The notes: generated from the sequence alone by a model not told the origin. Positions 41,553 to 53,080 are shown, numbered from the stretch's first letter. The stretch: 64,000 bases of DNA from Euborellia annulipes (GCA_023213315.1 JAKCPI010006167.1:79576-143575), one strand, 5' to 3'. Numbers and translations are program-made.

Positions 41553-41705
41553 ATTTTATTGTTATATTTTCCAAGTTTTTTTTTTTAAACACTCACTTTT
41601 TTCCCATTCACACACACACACACACAGTATTTTCGGCAACTTAGGACATTTCAAAACTTTTTCCGATACCCGTTACCGTTATTTGTAAATACATATGTAT
41701 ATCTA

Positions 41706-41782
41706 TCGGACTGCCTGGGATCCGAACCCTCGACCCTTGGTATACAAGGCAGGCGAGCTGCCAACTACACCAAGCCCGACGG
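41706..41782 (-). repeat. tRNA-like SINE head
   Basis: On the minus strand the block starts TCGGGCTTGGTGTAGTTGGC (A-box) and has GAGGGTTCGGATCCCAG (B-box) and AGTCCGA at the end, so TCGGGCT/AGTCCGA makes a seven-pair acceptor stem. The anticodon arm CCTT-GTATACC-AAGG pairs at only four positions, so a working tRNA is doubtful. Related copies are at 57128, 61705 (truncated) and 62911. Confidence 0.55.
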
Positions 41783-42415
41783 CATTTTCTATGTTATAAA
41801 ATTATCTATTATTTTGAATAATGAAACCAGAGGGAGGAAAGGGGTGTACATTTCCAATTAATATATTATTATTATTTTTCCTTAAAATAATTTAAAAAAA
41901 TCGTTTGTTAATATTATTTTTAAATATAGCTTTGAAAAGCATTTTGAGGGGTGCTCGTCGATTTATAGAAATCTTTCTATACAATTTTATCTTTTTACTT
42001 TCTTTACGCAAAAGAACAACAGCTTGAAAATTTACAAACGTGGAAAGTAATAACCTTTTTTTTTTTATTTGTGGTCAGGTTATAGGGGATGCGAGTATAT
42101 TTTAAGCCTCTATTTTAAGATAGATTAGAATTTTACTATAGTACTAAATCAAGGGCGGATTCGCGGCCACTGTACTAGATATTCAAAAAAATATTGCCTA
42201 TTTCTTTCAGATTTTTTAATAAAGGGATGCTTTTTAAGGATGTGTGAATAAAATATTCGCATATATGCATACTGTAGTTAAAAAGGATATTTGTGAAAGG
42301 ATTAAGGAATAAATAAAACAATTATTTAACAAAATAATCTTTATTCAATATTAAAAATAGGATGATAGAAGAAGATAAAAAATAATATTAATAAATAATT
42401 ATTTCTTTGTTTCAG

Positions 42416-42595
42416 AAAAGGAGCTTTTAGGAAAATAATCCACGTGTCATCATTATTATGAGCAAAGCAAGTCTTTTAGTTGCATCCACGTCGAGCAAGA
42501 AGCCAGTCGATTGAATTCATCTCTCTGCTTTGCTTCCATTGCGATTCTATTAGTGGGAATAAAACATCACACACCCCTCAACTCTTAATTAAAAG
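42416..42595 (+). ncRNA. putative exon, module copy 2
   Basis: Bounded by TTTGTTTCAG and GTATTTATAATTTGC as in copy 1. Shares CCACGTCGAGCAAGAAGCC, AGTCGATTGAATTCATC and CACCCCTCAACTCTTAATT. Only an 18-codon ATG frame is present and it is absent from the other copies. The module (intron part plus exon) is therefore repeated in tandem about 1.3 kb apart. Confidence 0.5.
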
Positions 42596-42947
42596 GTATT
42601 TATAATTTGCATACAATATATGTTTTGAGGTCCCATGAGTACAAAAAAGTAGGTCTCGCAAATTGGTCTGTCTGTGTGTAACGATTTTTTAGCATGAAGG
42701 AATTGAGGTATGAAGTTGAAATTTTATATTTAAGTTAGGTAGCCTTCCGGGTAAATATTTCTCTATACATCCTATGGGAGAAATCGTAAGTTTAGGAATT
42801 AATAACTCAAAAATTTATTGGAATTTCGTGATGAAAATAATTTTCCTGTAATCCCTTCAAAATTTCAACATGAAGTTGCCCAAATAAAGAGTGACAGGCA
42901 GACAGACAGACGAACATTTGCGAATTATATATATATATATATATATA

Positions 42948-43511
42948 GAGTGGTCGTTAAAAATTAAATTTCTTGCGGCGCCCCCTAAAAAGCTTTCTTT
43001 TGATGAAAAAACACTAGGAAAATTTTTTATAATTTTTTTATGTCAAGACAACACGTGCCTCAAGACGATTTAAGTTCCTCATTCAAATCTTAGATGGTTA
43101 CAGAAGCAAAGGCATTAAGAAAACGAAAGAAAGTTTACTTAAAGATTGGAATGAAGAAAACTAGAGATTAGAATTAAATTTGTATTAATTTTGTAATAAA
43201 ATAAAAATATTAATTAAAATATCATTGATTTTTTTAATTAACAGATCATATTGTTTGGAAAATCTATTGTTATTTTGATTAACTATTGTATTCTCATGAA
43301 TTTTGGTTCTGTGGTTGTTTATATTTTGTATGAAATTGTATTTATTATTAAAAATCATCAAAAAACATGAATGTACCCAAAAATTAACTTAAATCGTCTT
43401 GAGGCACGTGTTGTCTTGACATAAAAAAATTATAAAAAATTTTCCTAGTGTTTTTTCATCAAAAGAAAGCTTTAGGGGCGCCGCAAGAAATTTAATTTTT
43501 AACGACCACTC
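42948..43511. mobile_element. MITE with about 120-bp terminal inverted repeats and TA target duplication
   Basis: The ends GAGTGGTCGTTAAAAATTAA and TTAATTTTTAACGACCACTC extend to about 120 paired bases, including CAAGACAACACGTGCCTC. TA borders both ends within TATATA. The size (564 bp) and TA target fit a Tc1/mariner-type derivative. The frames at 42891 and 43389 are mirror readings of the two arms. Confidence 0.85.
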
Positions 43512-43654
43512 TAATATATATATATAGGATTCTCTTTTGTGTATAAAATATCCAAATATGAGATTAAAATTTTCAAAAATAACCACAGTTTATTTCAATC
43601 TGTCAACTTTTAAAATGCAAGTTTGGAACTAAGGTACCAAGGGGAACTAAATAT

Positions 43655-43725
43655 ATCTCGACACAAAAAAATCTGGTGTTCCTAGCATGGGGCACAACTT
43701 TCTCTTACCGAAGGGTACAAGGCAC
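43655..43725 (-). repeat. fragment of the TCTGGTGTGAC-family element
   Basis: ATATATCTCGACACAAAAAA, TCTGGTGTTCC and ACAACTTTCTCTTACCG match the start regions at 9978 and 25109, with the surrounding parts in altered order. No complete end pair remains. Confidence 0.5.
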
Positions 43726-43772
43726 ACAAATCATATTTAATAAGAAAAAATAATAATTTTTATCTTTTACAG

Positions 43773-43867
43773 GGTTAGGGGTGGCTACTGCTTGAGTTCG
43801 CCTTCTCCGTTCATCATCGACGAGAATCCCCATCTCAGGCGACTTCGAGTCCCTCTCTATACACTAG
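43773..43867 (+). ncRNA. putative exon, inverted homologue at 53081-53190
   Basis: Bounded by TATCTTTTACAG and GTAGTTCTG. Shares AGGGGTGGCT, TTCGCCTTCTCCGTTCATC and CCCTCTCTATACAC-AG with minus 53190-53081 (AGGGGTGGCTTTTGC, CGCTTTCTCCCTTCATC, TTTCTCTACACCAG). Insertions and deletions between the copies are not multiples of three, so the conservation is not of a protein. Confidence 0.5.
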
Positions 43868-44013
43868 GTAGTTCTGACAATCAAATTTTTTCCAATTTAT
43901 TATTTCATATCACAAATAATATTTCTGGGAAAGGTCATTCTCTCTCTTTTAAAAACTTTACTTTACTAACCACCCTTAATTTTAAGATATTTATCATTAA
44001 ATCTATAGAAAGA

Positions 44014-44390
44014 AGGATGAGTAAAAAGGCCAAGCAGCTATTATTATTTCTTTATTGGTATTAAACCCACAGCGACGTTTCGGTCGACTATGCGACCATC
44101 TTCATGGCTTAATGGAGTATACAAAGACACAACATCAATAGGTTATACAAAAAAAATTATTTTTTAAATCAAGACATTAAAATAGAGTATAATATAAGTA
44201 CCTAGGGTTTAGTCAATAGTAACCCTCTTGAGTTCTTTGATAGACATTTATGTAAAATTTTTTATTCAATACGATCTATCACAATTACATTCAGCGCCAG
44301 TCAGATTCAATATAAACTTTCCAATCTGACTGGAACACAGAAATAATAATAGCTGCTTGGCCTTTTTACTCATCCTTCTACATATTGATT
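44014..44390. repeat. fold-back element with hammerhead-like motif
   Basis: The ends AGAAGGATGAGTAAAAAGGC and GCCTTTTTACTCATCCTTCT are exact inverted repeats; AAGCAGCTATTATTATTTCT continues the pairing. The minus-strand motif at 44074-44105 reads ATGAAGATGGTCG, loop, CGACCGAAACGTC, so the first base of the core has changed. The right arm has lost the motif, and the spacer (44110-44300) is AT-rich. The 44400-45028 stretch beyond shows nothing recognisable. Confidence 0.7.
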
Positions 44391-45027
44391 CAGCTATTCA
44401 CCTCGCTTACAAATCTATAGAAGTCAGTCTGCCTCTCTTTTTATTCTGCGGACAGTTCCTTTTGAATGGGACTGAAATTTTTTTTTTTTGTCCAAAATTA
44501 ATAAAAATATCTAGTTATGGGAATAGTTAAAATATCTATTTTTTGGATTGTGAAAAAATTTAACAGTAAAATATTTAAAAATTTCTTCTTACATCTTCTC
44601 ATTCTATCTGGGAACGTACCAAATATATGCTTTCTATTTAAGTTAGGCCAATTGAAATGAATGGGAGGGTTCGTTTCTTTTTTTAGCTGTCATCATTTTG
44701 GTTAATCACATATTTATTGAATAAATCTAATATATGATCGATCGAAATGAATAGGATGGTCTCGTGTTAGAGTATTTCTATTTTTTGTGATTATTCAATT
44801 TTTTTACTAATCCATATTTTAAAAAGTAAAAGATTCCTTCACTTTTTACTTTTTTTTTTATTTAAATGCTTTTTTATATTTATTTATATTCCCTTGGGAT
44901 TTTATTTCTCACAATTGGGATTATTTTTAGCTGGATGGTCTTTTATTTTAATTAATTTATGAAAATTATTAGAATATTTTTACTGTTTTCTATTAACCCT
45001 TTGCACTCGTATTTATATATTCGATAT

Positions 45028-46430
45028 ATTGTTTATTTATATTATCAAATCCCAACTCGGAATTTTTTTTATATTCAATCAAAATAAAAATATTTTTATG
45101 GGAAAATATTACAATTCAACTTGCCGGTTTGGTAGAAAAAATTAGAAAAAAGTCTGGTGTGAATGATAGCACATATATATTTAGTCTCACCAATTTATTA
45201 GAATCAAGATATTTCATGGGAAATTTTGATATTTTGTTCTCCTATCTCTCTAAATACACTGTGCTACAAGAAAAAAAGCCCCGAGAAAATGCATTCAGAT
45301 TCTTAAGTAAAAGTAAAATGACCTCCTGAATCCAAATATGACCTTCGTTTTCCCCCACCACGTACCGTTTTCGGGGGGTAGCCTCCTACTTATTTCCACC
45401 TCTTTTAGTTAATTATAGGGCCACGAAAAAAATGTGGAGGGATGAAAAGGAATATTTTAGCCTTAACATTTCTTCAGAAGGTCTAGAGAAGTGAAAAGTT
45501 AAAAAACATTAACATTTGGATCCAAGACGGGGATGTGGGGGAGGATTTTGTCCCTTAAAATGCAAAAAAAATCATTAAAAATGATCGATTTTTTCTGATT
45601 TTTCACAATTTTTTCACTGATTTTCTACATATTCCAGCTGACAGACCCACCTCACCCTTCCGTGAATATCCCTCAACTAAAAAAAAATATATACGATAAA
45701 GCGGGTGGGGTGTGAGCGATTCCGAAGCCCTTGCAAGAAGATGGAAGATTCACAGCTCAGTTGGTCAAATTGGCAAATATGAGGCTATAACTTTTTTTTG
45801 GGCTGAACTTTACAAATTTAAAGTTAAATATACGGATTCTTCTATGTCCTTCAATATTGCCATATTTTATCTAAAGGGATAGAAATTATTTCTTGTCAAT
45901 AATTGAAAAAAATTCTTCTTGCAGGGGCTCCCCCCCATATATTTTTTTTTAGTTGAGGGATGTTTAAGGAGGGGTGAGGTGGGACTGTAAGCTGGAATAT
46001 GTAGAAAATCAGTGAAAAAATTGAGAAAAATCAGAAAAAATCGATCATTTTTAATGATTTTTTTGCATTTTAAGGGAGAAAATCCTCCCCCACATCCCCC
46101 CTTGGATCCAAATGTTAATGTTTTTTAACTTTTCACTTCTCTAGACCTTCTGAAGAAATGTTAAGGCTAAAATATTCCTTTTCATGGCTTTTTTCGTGGC
46201 CCTATAATTAATGAAAAGGGGTGGAAATAAGTAGGGGGCTACCCCCCGAAAACGGTACGTGCTGGGGGAAAACGAAGGTCATATTTGAATTCAGAAGGTC
46301 ATTTTATTTAAGAATCTGAAGGAATATTCTCGGGGCCAGAAAAAAAGTTTCATTTTGTAGCACAGTGATATTATAATGGAATTAATTTCGATAATAAATA
46401 TTTCTTCAAGATTTGATAATATAAATAAAA
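45028..46430. repeat. large imperfect palindrome, 1.4 kb
   Basis: Arms pair over about 520 bases around 45812: CACTGTGCTACAAG with CTTGTAGCACAGTG-like text, TGACCTTCGTTTTCCCCCAC with a GGGGGAAAACGAAGGTCA block, and GGTAGCCTCCTACTTATTTC with its complement. The left arm has an extra segment (45060-45230). A direct repeat CTCATTCTATCTGGGAACGT lies outside both ends (about 44598 and 46453). Arms contain no tRNA or hammerhead-like motif and no coding frame, so the type is unknown. Confidence 0.75.
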
Positions 46431-47263
46431 CAAATTTCTTCTTACAACTTCTCATTCTATCTGGGAACGTGGAAAAGTATTTCTAAATAATGATTAAAAA
46501 TTCTAAGAGGGATGGAAATGAAAAATTACGTTCATAATTAGAAAAAACAAACAGCTTAAGTTATAATACCCCCTTAATTTTATTTTTTGTCTCGTCTAAA
46601 AGAAAAAAAACGATAAATTAATATTTTTTTTTTATTTGATTATTAATTTCTAGTCGTGTGGGTCGGATATTTTGCTTTGCTTTAAATGGGGAATTAATAT
46701 AATTTAAATTAGGATTTTTACCTCTATTCATTCAGATAATCGATTATTAAAAAATAATTATAAAATTGATTGATTAATATAAACTGTTTTGGAGAAAAAC
46801 ATGTGCGACTCGGGTTTTGTCTGGTAAGGTCCTCGGGCAGCACAGGGCAGCCCGTGGGCACCCCAGAGCAGCCCGTGGGCTACCTTGGTTTGCACACAGA
46901 GAGGGCGTGGGATCTGGTCAAGTGTGATTATTTATATTTCATCTCAAATATTTTCATTTTTAAGGTCAGTAATATAATCACATATTTATTTAATTGATTC
47001 AGGACAATTATTTTAAATAAATTCATTAAATAAAACAATACAAATATTATAAACTTGTGTTCTAACAAGTTAACCTTGAATTGTCAAATTTTATTCTCAT
47101 TTTTTTAATACTTCAACATTTTTTAATAGTTTAATATTTATTTTCTATTTAAATTCGTCATGCAAATTATATAAATTAAATAGATAATTCGTTTTATTAA
47201 TTGATTCACACTTTTCTCAAATTTGACAAATCAATCTCTTCATTTTCTTTTATTTTTAATTAG

Positions 47264-47292
47264 TTTAAATAATGGCTAAATCCTATATGACG
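47264..47292 (+). ncRNA. putative micro-exon at the edge of the central palindrome
   Basis: A 29-base block between TTTTTAATTAG and GTAAGTAAAT, containing ATGGCTAAATCC. The donor side (ATCCTATATGACGGTAAG) recurs on the minus strand at about 48772-48796 within the other arm, so both arms keep this splice site. Confidence 0.3.
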
Positions 47293-48800
47293 GTAAGTAA
47301 ATTTTTATTAAAATTAGGAAGTTTTCAGGGAGAATTCACCCTCCCTTCCCTTTATTATTCTAAAAGAGGTGGCGGTAAGCCAATTTGATCGAGATATATG
47401 CCAAAATAAGGAAAATTTTGAAGAAATACAAGGACCACATTAACCATTAAAAATATATATTTTTACTTACTTTTTTGGGTTTTTTTCTTTCTCCATTGTA
47501 ATTTAGATGACAAAAACCTTGCGTCTGACCTATTCTGATTGAGATAAGTAAAGAAATTTATTAAATAGAGTTGAAAATATAAAAAATAATTTTATCGAAA
47601 ATTGTTTATTTTTTAATATTGAACGATAAAGGAGCTAACTTCATGTTGTATTAAAAGTTAAAGTATTCACTGACTTTTTTTTTTTTAGTAAAAAGGCTCG
47701 AGTTTGCTACACTTATTAAGAACATCTTTGGGTCCGCGGGCCACCGATGGAGACCCGTGTCTTTTGGTTCTTATATTTAAATTTAAATAAAAAATATCCA
47801 TCCAGAATATATTAAAGAAGTTGCAGGGATCCCTTGTCCGAGAGCCGCCGGAGGCGGCTCGAGACCTTCGGTTTTAAGTTCGGTTATTTTATTTTTAGAA
47901 AAAAATTCAAAACAACTAGGGAATTCTCGGCTTCGGTTCGGTTCGGTTTGGTTCGGCTCGGTTCAGTTCGGTTCAAAACCATCCAGTTAGAAGCGATTCG
48001 GTAGCTTTTAAAAATAAATTTTCGGGCCCGAAGGGTCCGAAAATTTATTTTTAAAAGCTACCGAATCGCTTCTAACTGGATGGTTTCGAACCGAACTGAG
48101 ACGAGCCGAACCGATCCGAAACCGAACCGAAGTCGACACTAGTGACAAAACAACTTCAGGGGACACGACCTAATTGTTTCGGTCCTTCGGTTGCAGTTCG
48201 GTTTCCTTCGATTAAAGAAAATTTAAAAAAACTAGGGAATTCTCGGCCTTAGTGACAAAACAAATAGCATGCCTAAATGAAAAAAAAAACGAAAGATTCA
48301 TGAATGTTGAGCTAATGTCAAAAGTGGTCAAACGTGTAAACTAGTCAGCCAGTGCGAAGGCTTGCCACTTTATTCTGAAGATTAACTGAAAAAATTATTC
48401 TTTGTTTTTTTTTTTCAATTATCATCTGAAGTTAGCCCCTTTATCATTTATTATTAAAAAAAAAAAAAATAAACAATTTTCGATAAAATTATTTTTTATA
48501 TTTTCAACTCCATTTAATAAATTTCTTTACTTATCTCAATCAGAATAGGTCAGACGCAAGGTTTTTGTCATCTAAATTACAATGGAGAAAGAAAAAACCC
48601 AAAAAAGTAAGTAAAAATATATATTTTTAATGGTTAATGTGGTCCTTGTATTTCTTCAAAATTTTCCTTATTTTGGCATATATCTCGATCAAATTGGCTT
48701 ACCGCCACCTCTTTTAGAATAATAAAGGGAAGGGAGTGTGAATTCTCCCTGAAAATTTCCTAATTTTAATAAAAATTTACTTACCGTCATATAGGATCAC
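47270..48800. repeat. central palindrome near 48.03 kb with CGGTT-rich core
   Basis: The inner arms (about 47935-48020 and 48036-48130) pair as ATCCAGTTAGAAGCGATTCG and CGAATCGCTTCTAACTGGAT around TCGGGCCCGAAGGGTCCGA. They include GGTTCGGTTCGGTTTGGTTC repeats. The outer arms (47270-47645 and 48430-48800) pair again over about 370 bases (GAGGTGGCGGTAAGCCAATT, TTGCGTCTGACCTATTCTG). The middle parts have diverged, with a direct repeat CTAGGGAATTCTCGGC at 47917 and 48232. It is the symmetry point of the exon-like blocks on either side. Confidence 0.75.
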
Positions 48801-48992
48801 GCCTTTATTTCTTCTCTGTTTTCTTTTAATATATCATATTTATTATTACTTTTATATATGAGAATATTTAATCATTATCAAACTTTTAGATAAAAAATTA
48901 AGTGAAAATGATTGTCAAAGGAGAACAAATAGAATAATATGATACATGAAAAGAAAGCATAGAAAAAAAGAAAATGATCTAATCACACATAC

Positions 48993-49085
48993 CTTTCGAT
49001 TAATTAATTCCAAAGTTGATCTTGACGATGTTCTGTTGAGACGTTGCCTTTCCTCCACTTCTTCTTGAAAGGGATGATAATTTTT
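48993..49085 (-). ncRNA. putative exon, coding status open
   Basis: Between an acceptor TAACAAATAG and a donor GTATGTGTG. One frame stays open through the donor (HPFQEEVEERQRLNRTSSRS then TLELINRK) and looks protein-like. It does not join in phase to the exon at 49135-49223. It is either a chance frame in a non-coding exon or part of an unrecognised gene. Confidence 0.3.
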
Positions 49086-49134
49086 CTATTTGTTATACAC
49101 AGCATAACATTATATAAATAAACTAAATAGATAC

Positions 49135-49223
49135 CTTGCATAATATTGATGAATATGCCTATCTTGTTGACATTTCTTGTCAATCCCAAGACAAGTTTCA
49201 ACTGCTCCTGGACCAAAAACCAT
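49135..49223 (-). ncRNA. putative exon, coding status open
   Basis: Between TTTTTTTTTTCAG and GTATCTATTT. It starts with ATG directly after the acceptor and stays open (MVFGPGAVETCLGIDKKCQQ then DRHIHQYYAR). No family is recognised. A neighbouring exon-like block lies at 48993-49085. Confidence 0.3.
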
Positions 49224-49652
49224 CTGAAACAAAAAAAAAATAAATGTATATAATGAATATATTAAATAATAATTATAGGATATATTCTATTGATACAAAA
49301 ATATTGAATTCTAAGAAAATTAAAAACAATATCTAAATATAAACCAAGAGAAATTAATTTGTAATATAGGCCAATAAGAGAGACATGATAAATTTGATGG
49401 AAACTAATGAATATAATAAAAAATGAAATATTATTTAAATATTTATAATATGAATATATTCAAATTCACTTTAAAATGATTTAATATTAAAAAATAAAAG
49501 ATTAAAATATGACAGACTAAAGACAACCTAACCTGTTACATTAATAACATAATATTTCAGAATGTATTTATTTGAGAATTGAATTTATTAGAAATTTCAA
49601 TTCTAAATGGATAAAGGAACAGATTAAATCGGATATAAAATAAATTACTGAC

Positions 49653-49830
49653 CTTTAAAAATGAAAACAGAAGAGATGAAATATGAGGTGAATTTAATGA
49701 CATTTGATGTAAAATCGAGAAAACGAGAACGTCAGAGATGAGATAGAGAGACGTGTCATCGAGATGCGTTTAGATGATGGCAAAGAGGTGAGTCGAAGGA
49801 GACGCCGCATTTATTTATTTATTCTGTGGA
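49653..49830 (-). ncRNA. putative exon with inverted homology to 46930-46964
   Basis: On the minus strand the 3' part CATATTTCATCTCTTCTG, then TTTTCATTTTTAAAG with donor GTCAGTAATT, matches plus 46935-46975 (TATATTTCATCTC, TTTTCATTTTTAAG, GTCAGTAATA). Upstream are CTCTCTATCTCATCTCTGAC and GTCGACTCACC-like text. The left border is undefined. It is a further pair supporting inverted duplication about 48.03 kb. Confidence 0.35.
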
Positions 49831-51089
49831 AAAAAAAATAAAAATATTTAAATATCTAATCTAAATAATAATTATTAAATTATAATAATATAAATAATAA
49901 TTTTAATATTTTAATTTCATGAATTCAAAAACTATTATAATTTAATTACAAATGAAAAGTTAAATATTTTTAGGCAATAATATAAAAAAAAAAAGAACTA
50001 AAGATTTTTTTTACTATTTACGGGCAATGTCGGACTTGAGTGGAAGGCCATAGGGGGCCCAAGAAAAATTTATAATATAAACAATTTATTTGCCATTTCA
50101 AATGTATGTAAGATTTGCCGGATTTTTTAAATATATGAAATTCATTAAGGACAAGTGTGGGCAACCTTGGGCATGGGGCAGAATAAATTTCAATCCGACC
50201 CTTGAGACCTTAGAAAAAAATCTGGTGTGATCGTCGCACAGTACACAACTTTAGATTACCGAAGGTAAGACAAGATTTTTTGTGTCGTTCCCGACAGTAC
50301 GGTAAATTCGAATTTCAAGATGTAAAATTTATAAGTATGGGAAAATATTTATATTTTGTTACCATAGCAACCATTTATCCTATCTTTCCTATGAAGTACA
50401 AGAGTAAAGTAGTCTTCTAGCATCATTTTGATAAAATGCTGTAGTTAAATTTTGACATGGTAAAGAAAATTGATTAAAGCAAAAAATTTTGTCCAAAAAT
50501 ATCTAATAAAAAAAAAAAAAAGGTACAATCACGTTAAAAACGGAATCCGTTGGCAGCCTAATCAAGAGACAGAGAGACAGACTACCATAGGCGTAGCCAC
50601 GGGGGATGGGGATTTGGGGGTTCAAACCCCCCCCTCCCAACCCATGGACCTAAGCCATGACTAGATATTTAAGCTCTATAATACAAACAATACTTTCTCT
50701 CTATATATATTTCATATATAGGGTAAGAGAAAGTAAAAATATAATAATTTTCTCTAGTTTAAAAAAAAAAATTAAATAAAATAATTTTATTAAAAGAAAC
50801 GCAAAGAATTCGAGAAAATTCAGAATTTTTCCATTGAAAAGAATTGATTTTTGTCTTGATTTATAAAAAATTAAAGCCTATTAAAATTGATTAAATCTCT
50901 CAAATGAAAAATAATAAAAATTATTATATTTTGGATTTTGTTTGTAAGAGAAATAGTGGTTTTATTATTGTTGAAAAAAAAATTTGTAATTTTCACCCAA
51001 ATAAATTCTCCAAGAAAACAAAGTTTTATAATCTACCTCATAATCTTCCCAAAACTTCGTATGGAAGTCCTTGCATGACCAGGGAGTAA

Positions 51090-52121
51090 AAGAAGGATTA
51101 TATTGACCTTCTGAGCAAATGTTACGAGGGCACCCAAACTGAATTCAAACCCTTCCATCGAGCAATAGCCGTCTCCGTAGGGAGAGGAGTTCGCCAGGGT
51201 GACCCGATCTCACCTAGCCTATTTTCGTCATGTCTGGAGTCAGTGATAAGACGCTGTAACTGGAGTGAGGCTGGCCTAGATATCGATGGAAGAAAACTGA
51301 ACCATCTCAGATTCGCTGACGACATAGTTCTTGTCACACAAACGCCAAGGGAAGCAAACCTCATGATTGAGTCTCTTAATAAAGAGGGGAAACCGGCAGG
51401 CCTCGCAATTAACATTGACAAGACAAAGATCATGCGGAACGCGTTCGCCTGCAAAGATCCCATTCTCATCGGTGGCAACCCTTTAGAAGACGTCAACGAA
51501 TTTGTATATCTGGGAAGGCTTTTACCCACGGCCAGCGATTTGACACCAGAATTAGCAAGAAGAAGACGAGCTGGCTGGGCCGCCTTCGGGACTGTCCGCG
51601 AGGTACTTGAATCAATGAGAGATCGAAAATTAAAGTCCAACATATTCAATTCAACTGTACTACCGGCACTCAGCTATACAAGTGAAACATGGGCCCTAAC
51701 ACGGGAACATGAAAATAAAATCAAGACCATGCAGGCGGCGCTGGAGAGAAGAATGATTGGGCTAACCCTGAGAACACAACGCCTACAAGGTCTCCACAAT
51801 TTTGATGTCAGGAAGCAATCGGAGGTAAGAGATATGCTTACTCACGTCAATAGAGCAAAACATGAATGGGCAGGGCGTCTTATGAGAAGAGAAGACGGAC
51901 GATGGAGCACGTCATTGCAGCTGTGGATCCCCAGGAACAAGAAGCGACCAGTAGGGAGACCACCTATACGCTGGGGAGATTCGCTGCATTTTAGAAACTC
52001 CATAAGATCAGGGAGAAGATGTGTGCTTCACTGGACGACACTGGCAAAGAACCGTCGAGCGTGGAGTGACAATTGGGACCCGCGTGCACCAAACTGCCGC
52101 ACAGAAGAACGGGTCGACTAA
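51090..52121 (+). pseudogene. 5'-truncated RTE-like LINE, reverse transcriptase C-terminal half, open frame
   Basis: An open frame of 343 codons without interruption. Reverse transcriptase motifs in order: VGRGVRQGDPISPSLFSSCL, then LNHLRFADDIVLV (FADD catalytic motif), GLAINIDKTKIM, and EFVYLGRLL. After these comes LSYTSETWALTREHENKI and the WAGRLMRREDGRW tail common in RTE-like LINEs. There is no thumb-end zinc knuckle and the endonuclease part is missing, since the frame has a stop just upstream at 51087. The 3' end is a short TAAGTAAGTAATATAAAT stretch, in keeping with the simple-repeat tails of RTE elements. The GTG at 51243 is not a start. Codons are GC-richer than the host genes. It is probably a fairly recent, truncated insertion. 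Confidence 0.88.
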
Positions 52122-52380
52122 GTAAGTAATATAAATAAATTTTTTATTTTTTTTTTCTTAAAGAGATCTGAAAGAGAACTCGGATCAAGAGAAACAAACA
52201 AACAGACAGAAACTCCGCTATTATAGGGATGTAAGTAAAATTTTTTAAGAAGAGAGGGTTGCATTTTTTATTGCCTGAAACGAGTTGAATGAAAAATTGC
52301 GGCACTTAATAAAGAAAGGGCGGGCCCGAGCCAATCCGAGGGGGGGTCCAGGAGGGCGAGTAGGCTAGTCATATATTTCG

Positions 52381-52868
52381 GAATGGAAAAGAATAAGTAC
52401 AGGTGCAGAAATGAAAGAGCCTTTGGATGCCAAATGCCGAAAAGGAGACGTTTCGGATAAAATTTATTTGTCCATCTTCAGTCCTCGTTGGCTTATAAAT
52501 TAATAAGGCACAAAGTTGTCATTGTTGTCTCGGCACGAATTTGTGCGCATGTATATTTTTTTATAAAATCAGGCGAGTGTCAATGATCCGTGAGAGTCTA
52601 TAAGATAAACATCTTATCACTCTCTTATCTTATAGACTCTCACGAAACATTGACACTCGCCTGATTTTATAAAAATATACATGCGCACAAATTCGTGCCG
52701 AGACAACAATGACAACTTTGTGCCTAATTAATTTATAAGCCAACGAGGACTGAAGATGGACAAGTCTCCTTTTCGGCATTTGGCATCCAAAGGCTCTCTT
52801 CATTTGCTGCACCTGTACTTATTCTTTTTCATTCCATAACATCAACAGCAACTTCTCTTCGAATTATA
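52381..52868. repeat. fold-back element with hammerhead-like motif, second copy of the 6077 element
   Basis: The ends GGAATGGAAAAGAATAAGTA and TACTTATTCTTTTTCATTCC are inverted. The minus motif at 52447-52481 is CTGAAGATGGACAAATA, then ATCCGAAACGTC. In the right arm CTGAAGATGGACAAG runs straight into TCTCCTTTTCGG, so the helix and GAAAC are deleted there. The 30-40-base flank beyond the right end (AACATCAACAGCAACTTCTC) is shared with the left flank of 6077. Confidence 0.8.
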
Positions 52869-53080
52869 GTCATATATTTCATTAGACGCCTTATACTGCA
52901 CTATTAGTCGGGGGGGGGGGAGAAAACATCCTGAACCCCCCCCCCCCATCAAAAATTTCTGGCTACGCCTATGCAGACTACTATAGTCTTTAATGTTAAT
53001 CAAATGTCATAAAATGAAAGGGTGGGGGAGGGGGGAGAATTAATATAATAAATTGAAAAAAACTCATTGTCAGGATCTAC

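Larger units (their letters stand above)
50586..52973. mobile_element. hAT-type element with 8-bp target-site duplication, carrying nested elements
   Basis: The ends CATAGGCGTAGCCACGGG and TTCTGGCTACGCCTATG are inverted and flanked by CAGACTAC (50578-50585, 52974-52981). A G run follows the left end and a C run precedes the right end, as in the 27125 and 32801 copies. Inside are a TCTGGTGTGAC-family tail (50690-50735), the RTE-like fragment (51090-52140) and a hammerhead-type fold-back (52381-52868). A fragment of the same right end lies at about 62660-62700. Confidence 0.82.

Noticed and set aside
41706..41782. Functional tRNA gene on the minus strand (also 57128 and 62911)
   Set aside because: Acceptor and boxes are good, but the anticodon stem pairs at only four positions and the copies are dispersed with decay, which fits SINE heads better.
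51122..51649. 175-codon minus-strand frame
   Set aside because: It is antisense to the RTE-like reverse transcriptase frame, which has clear catalytic motifs on the plus strand.
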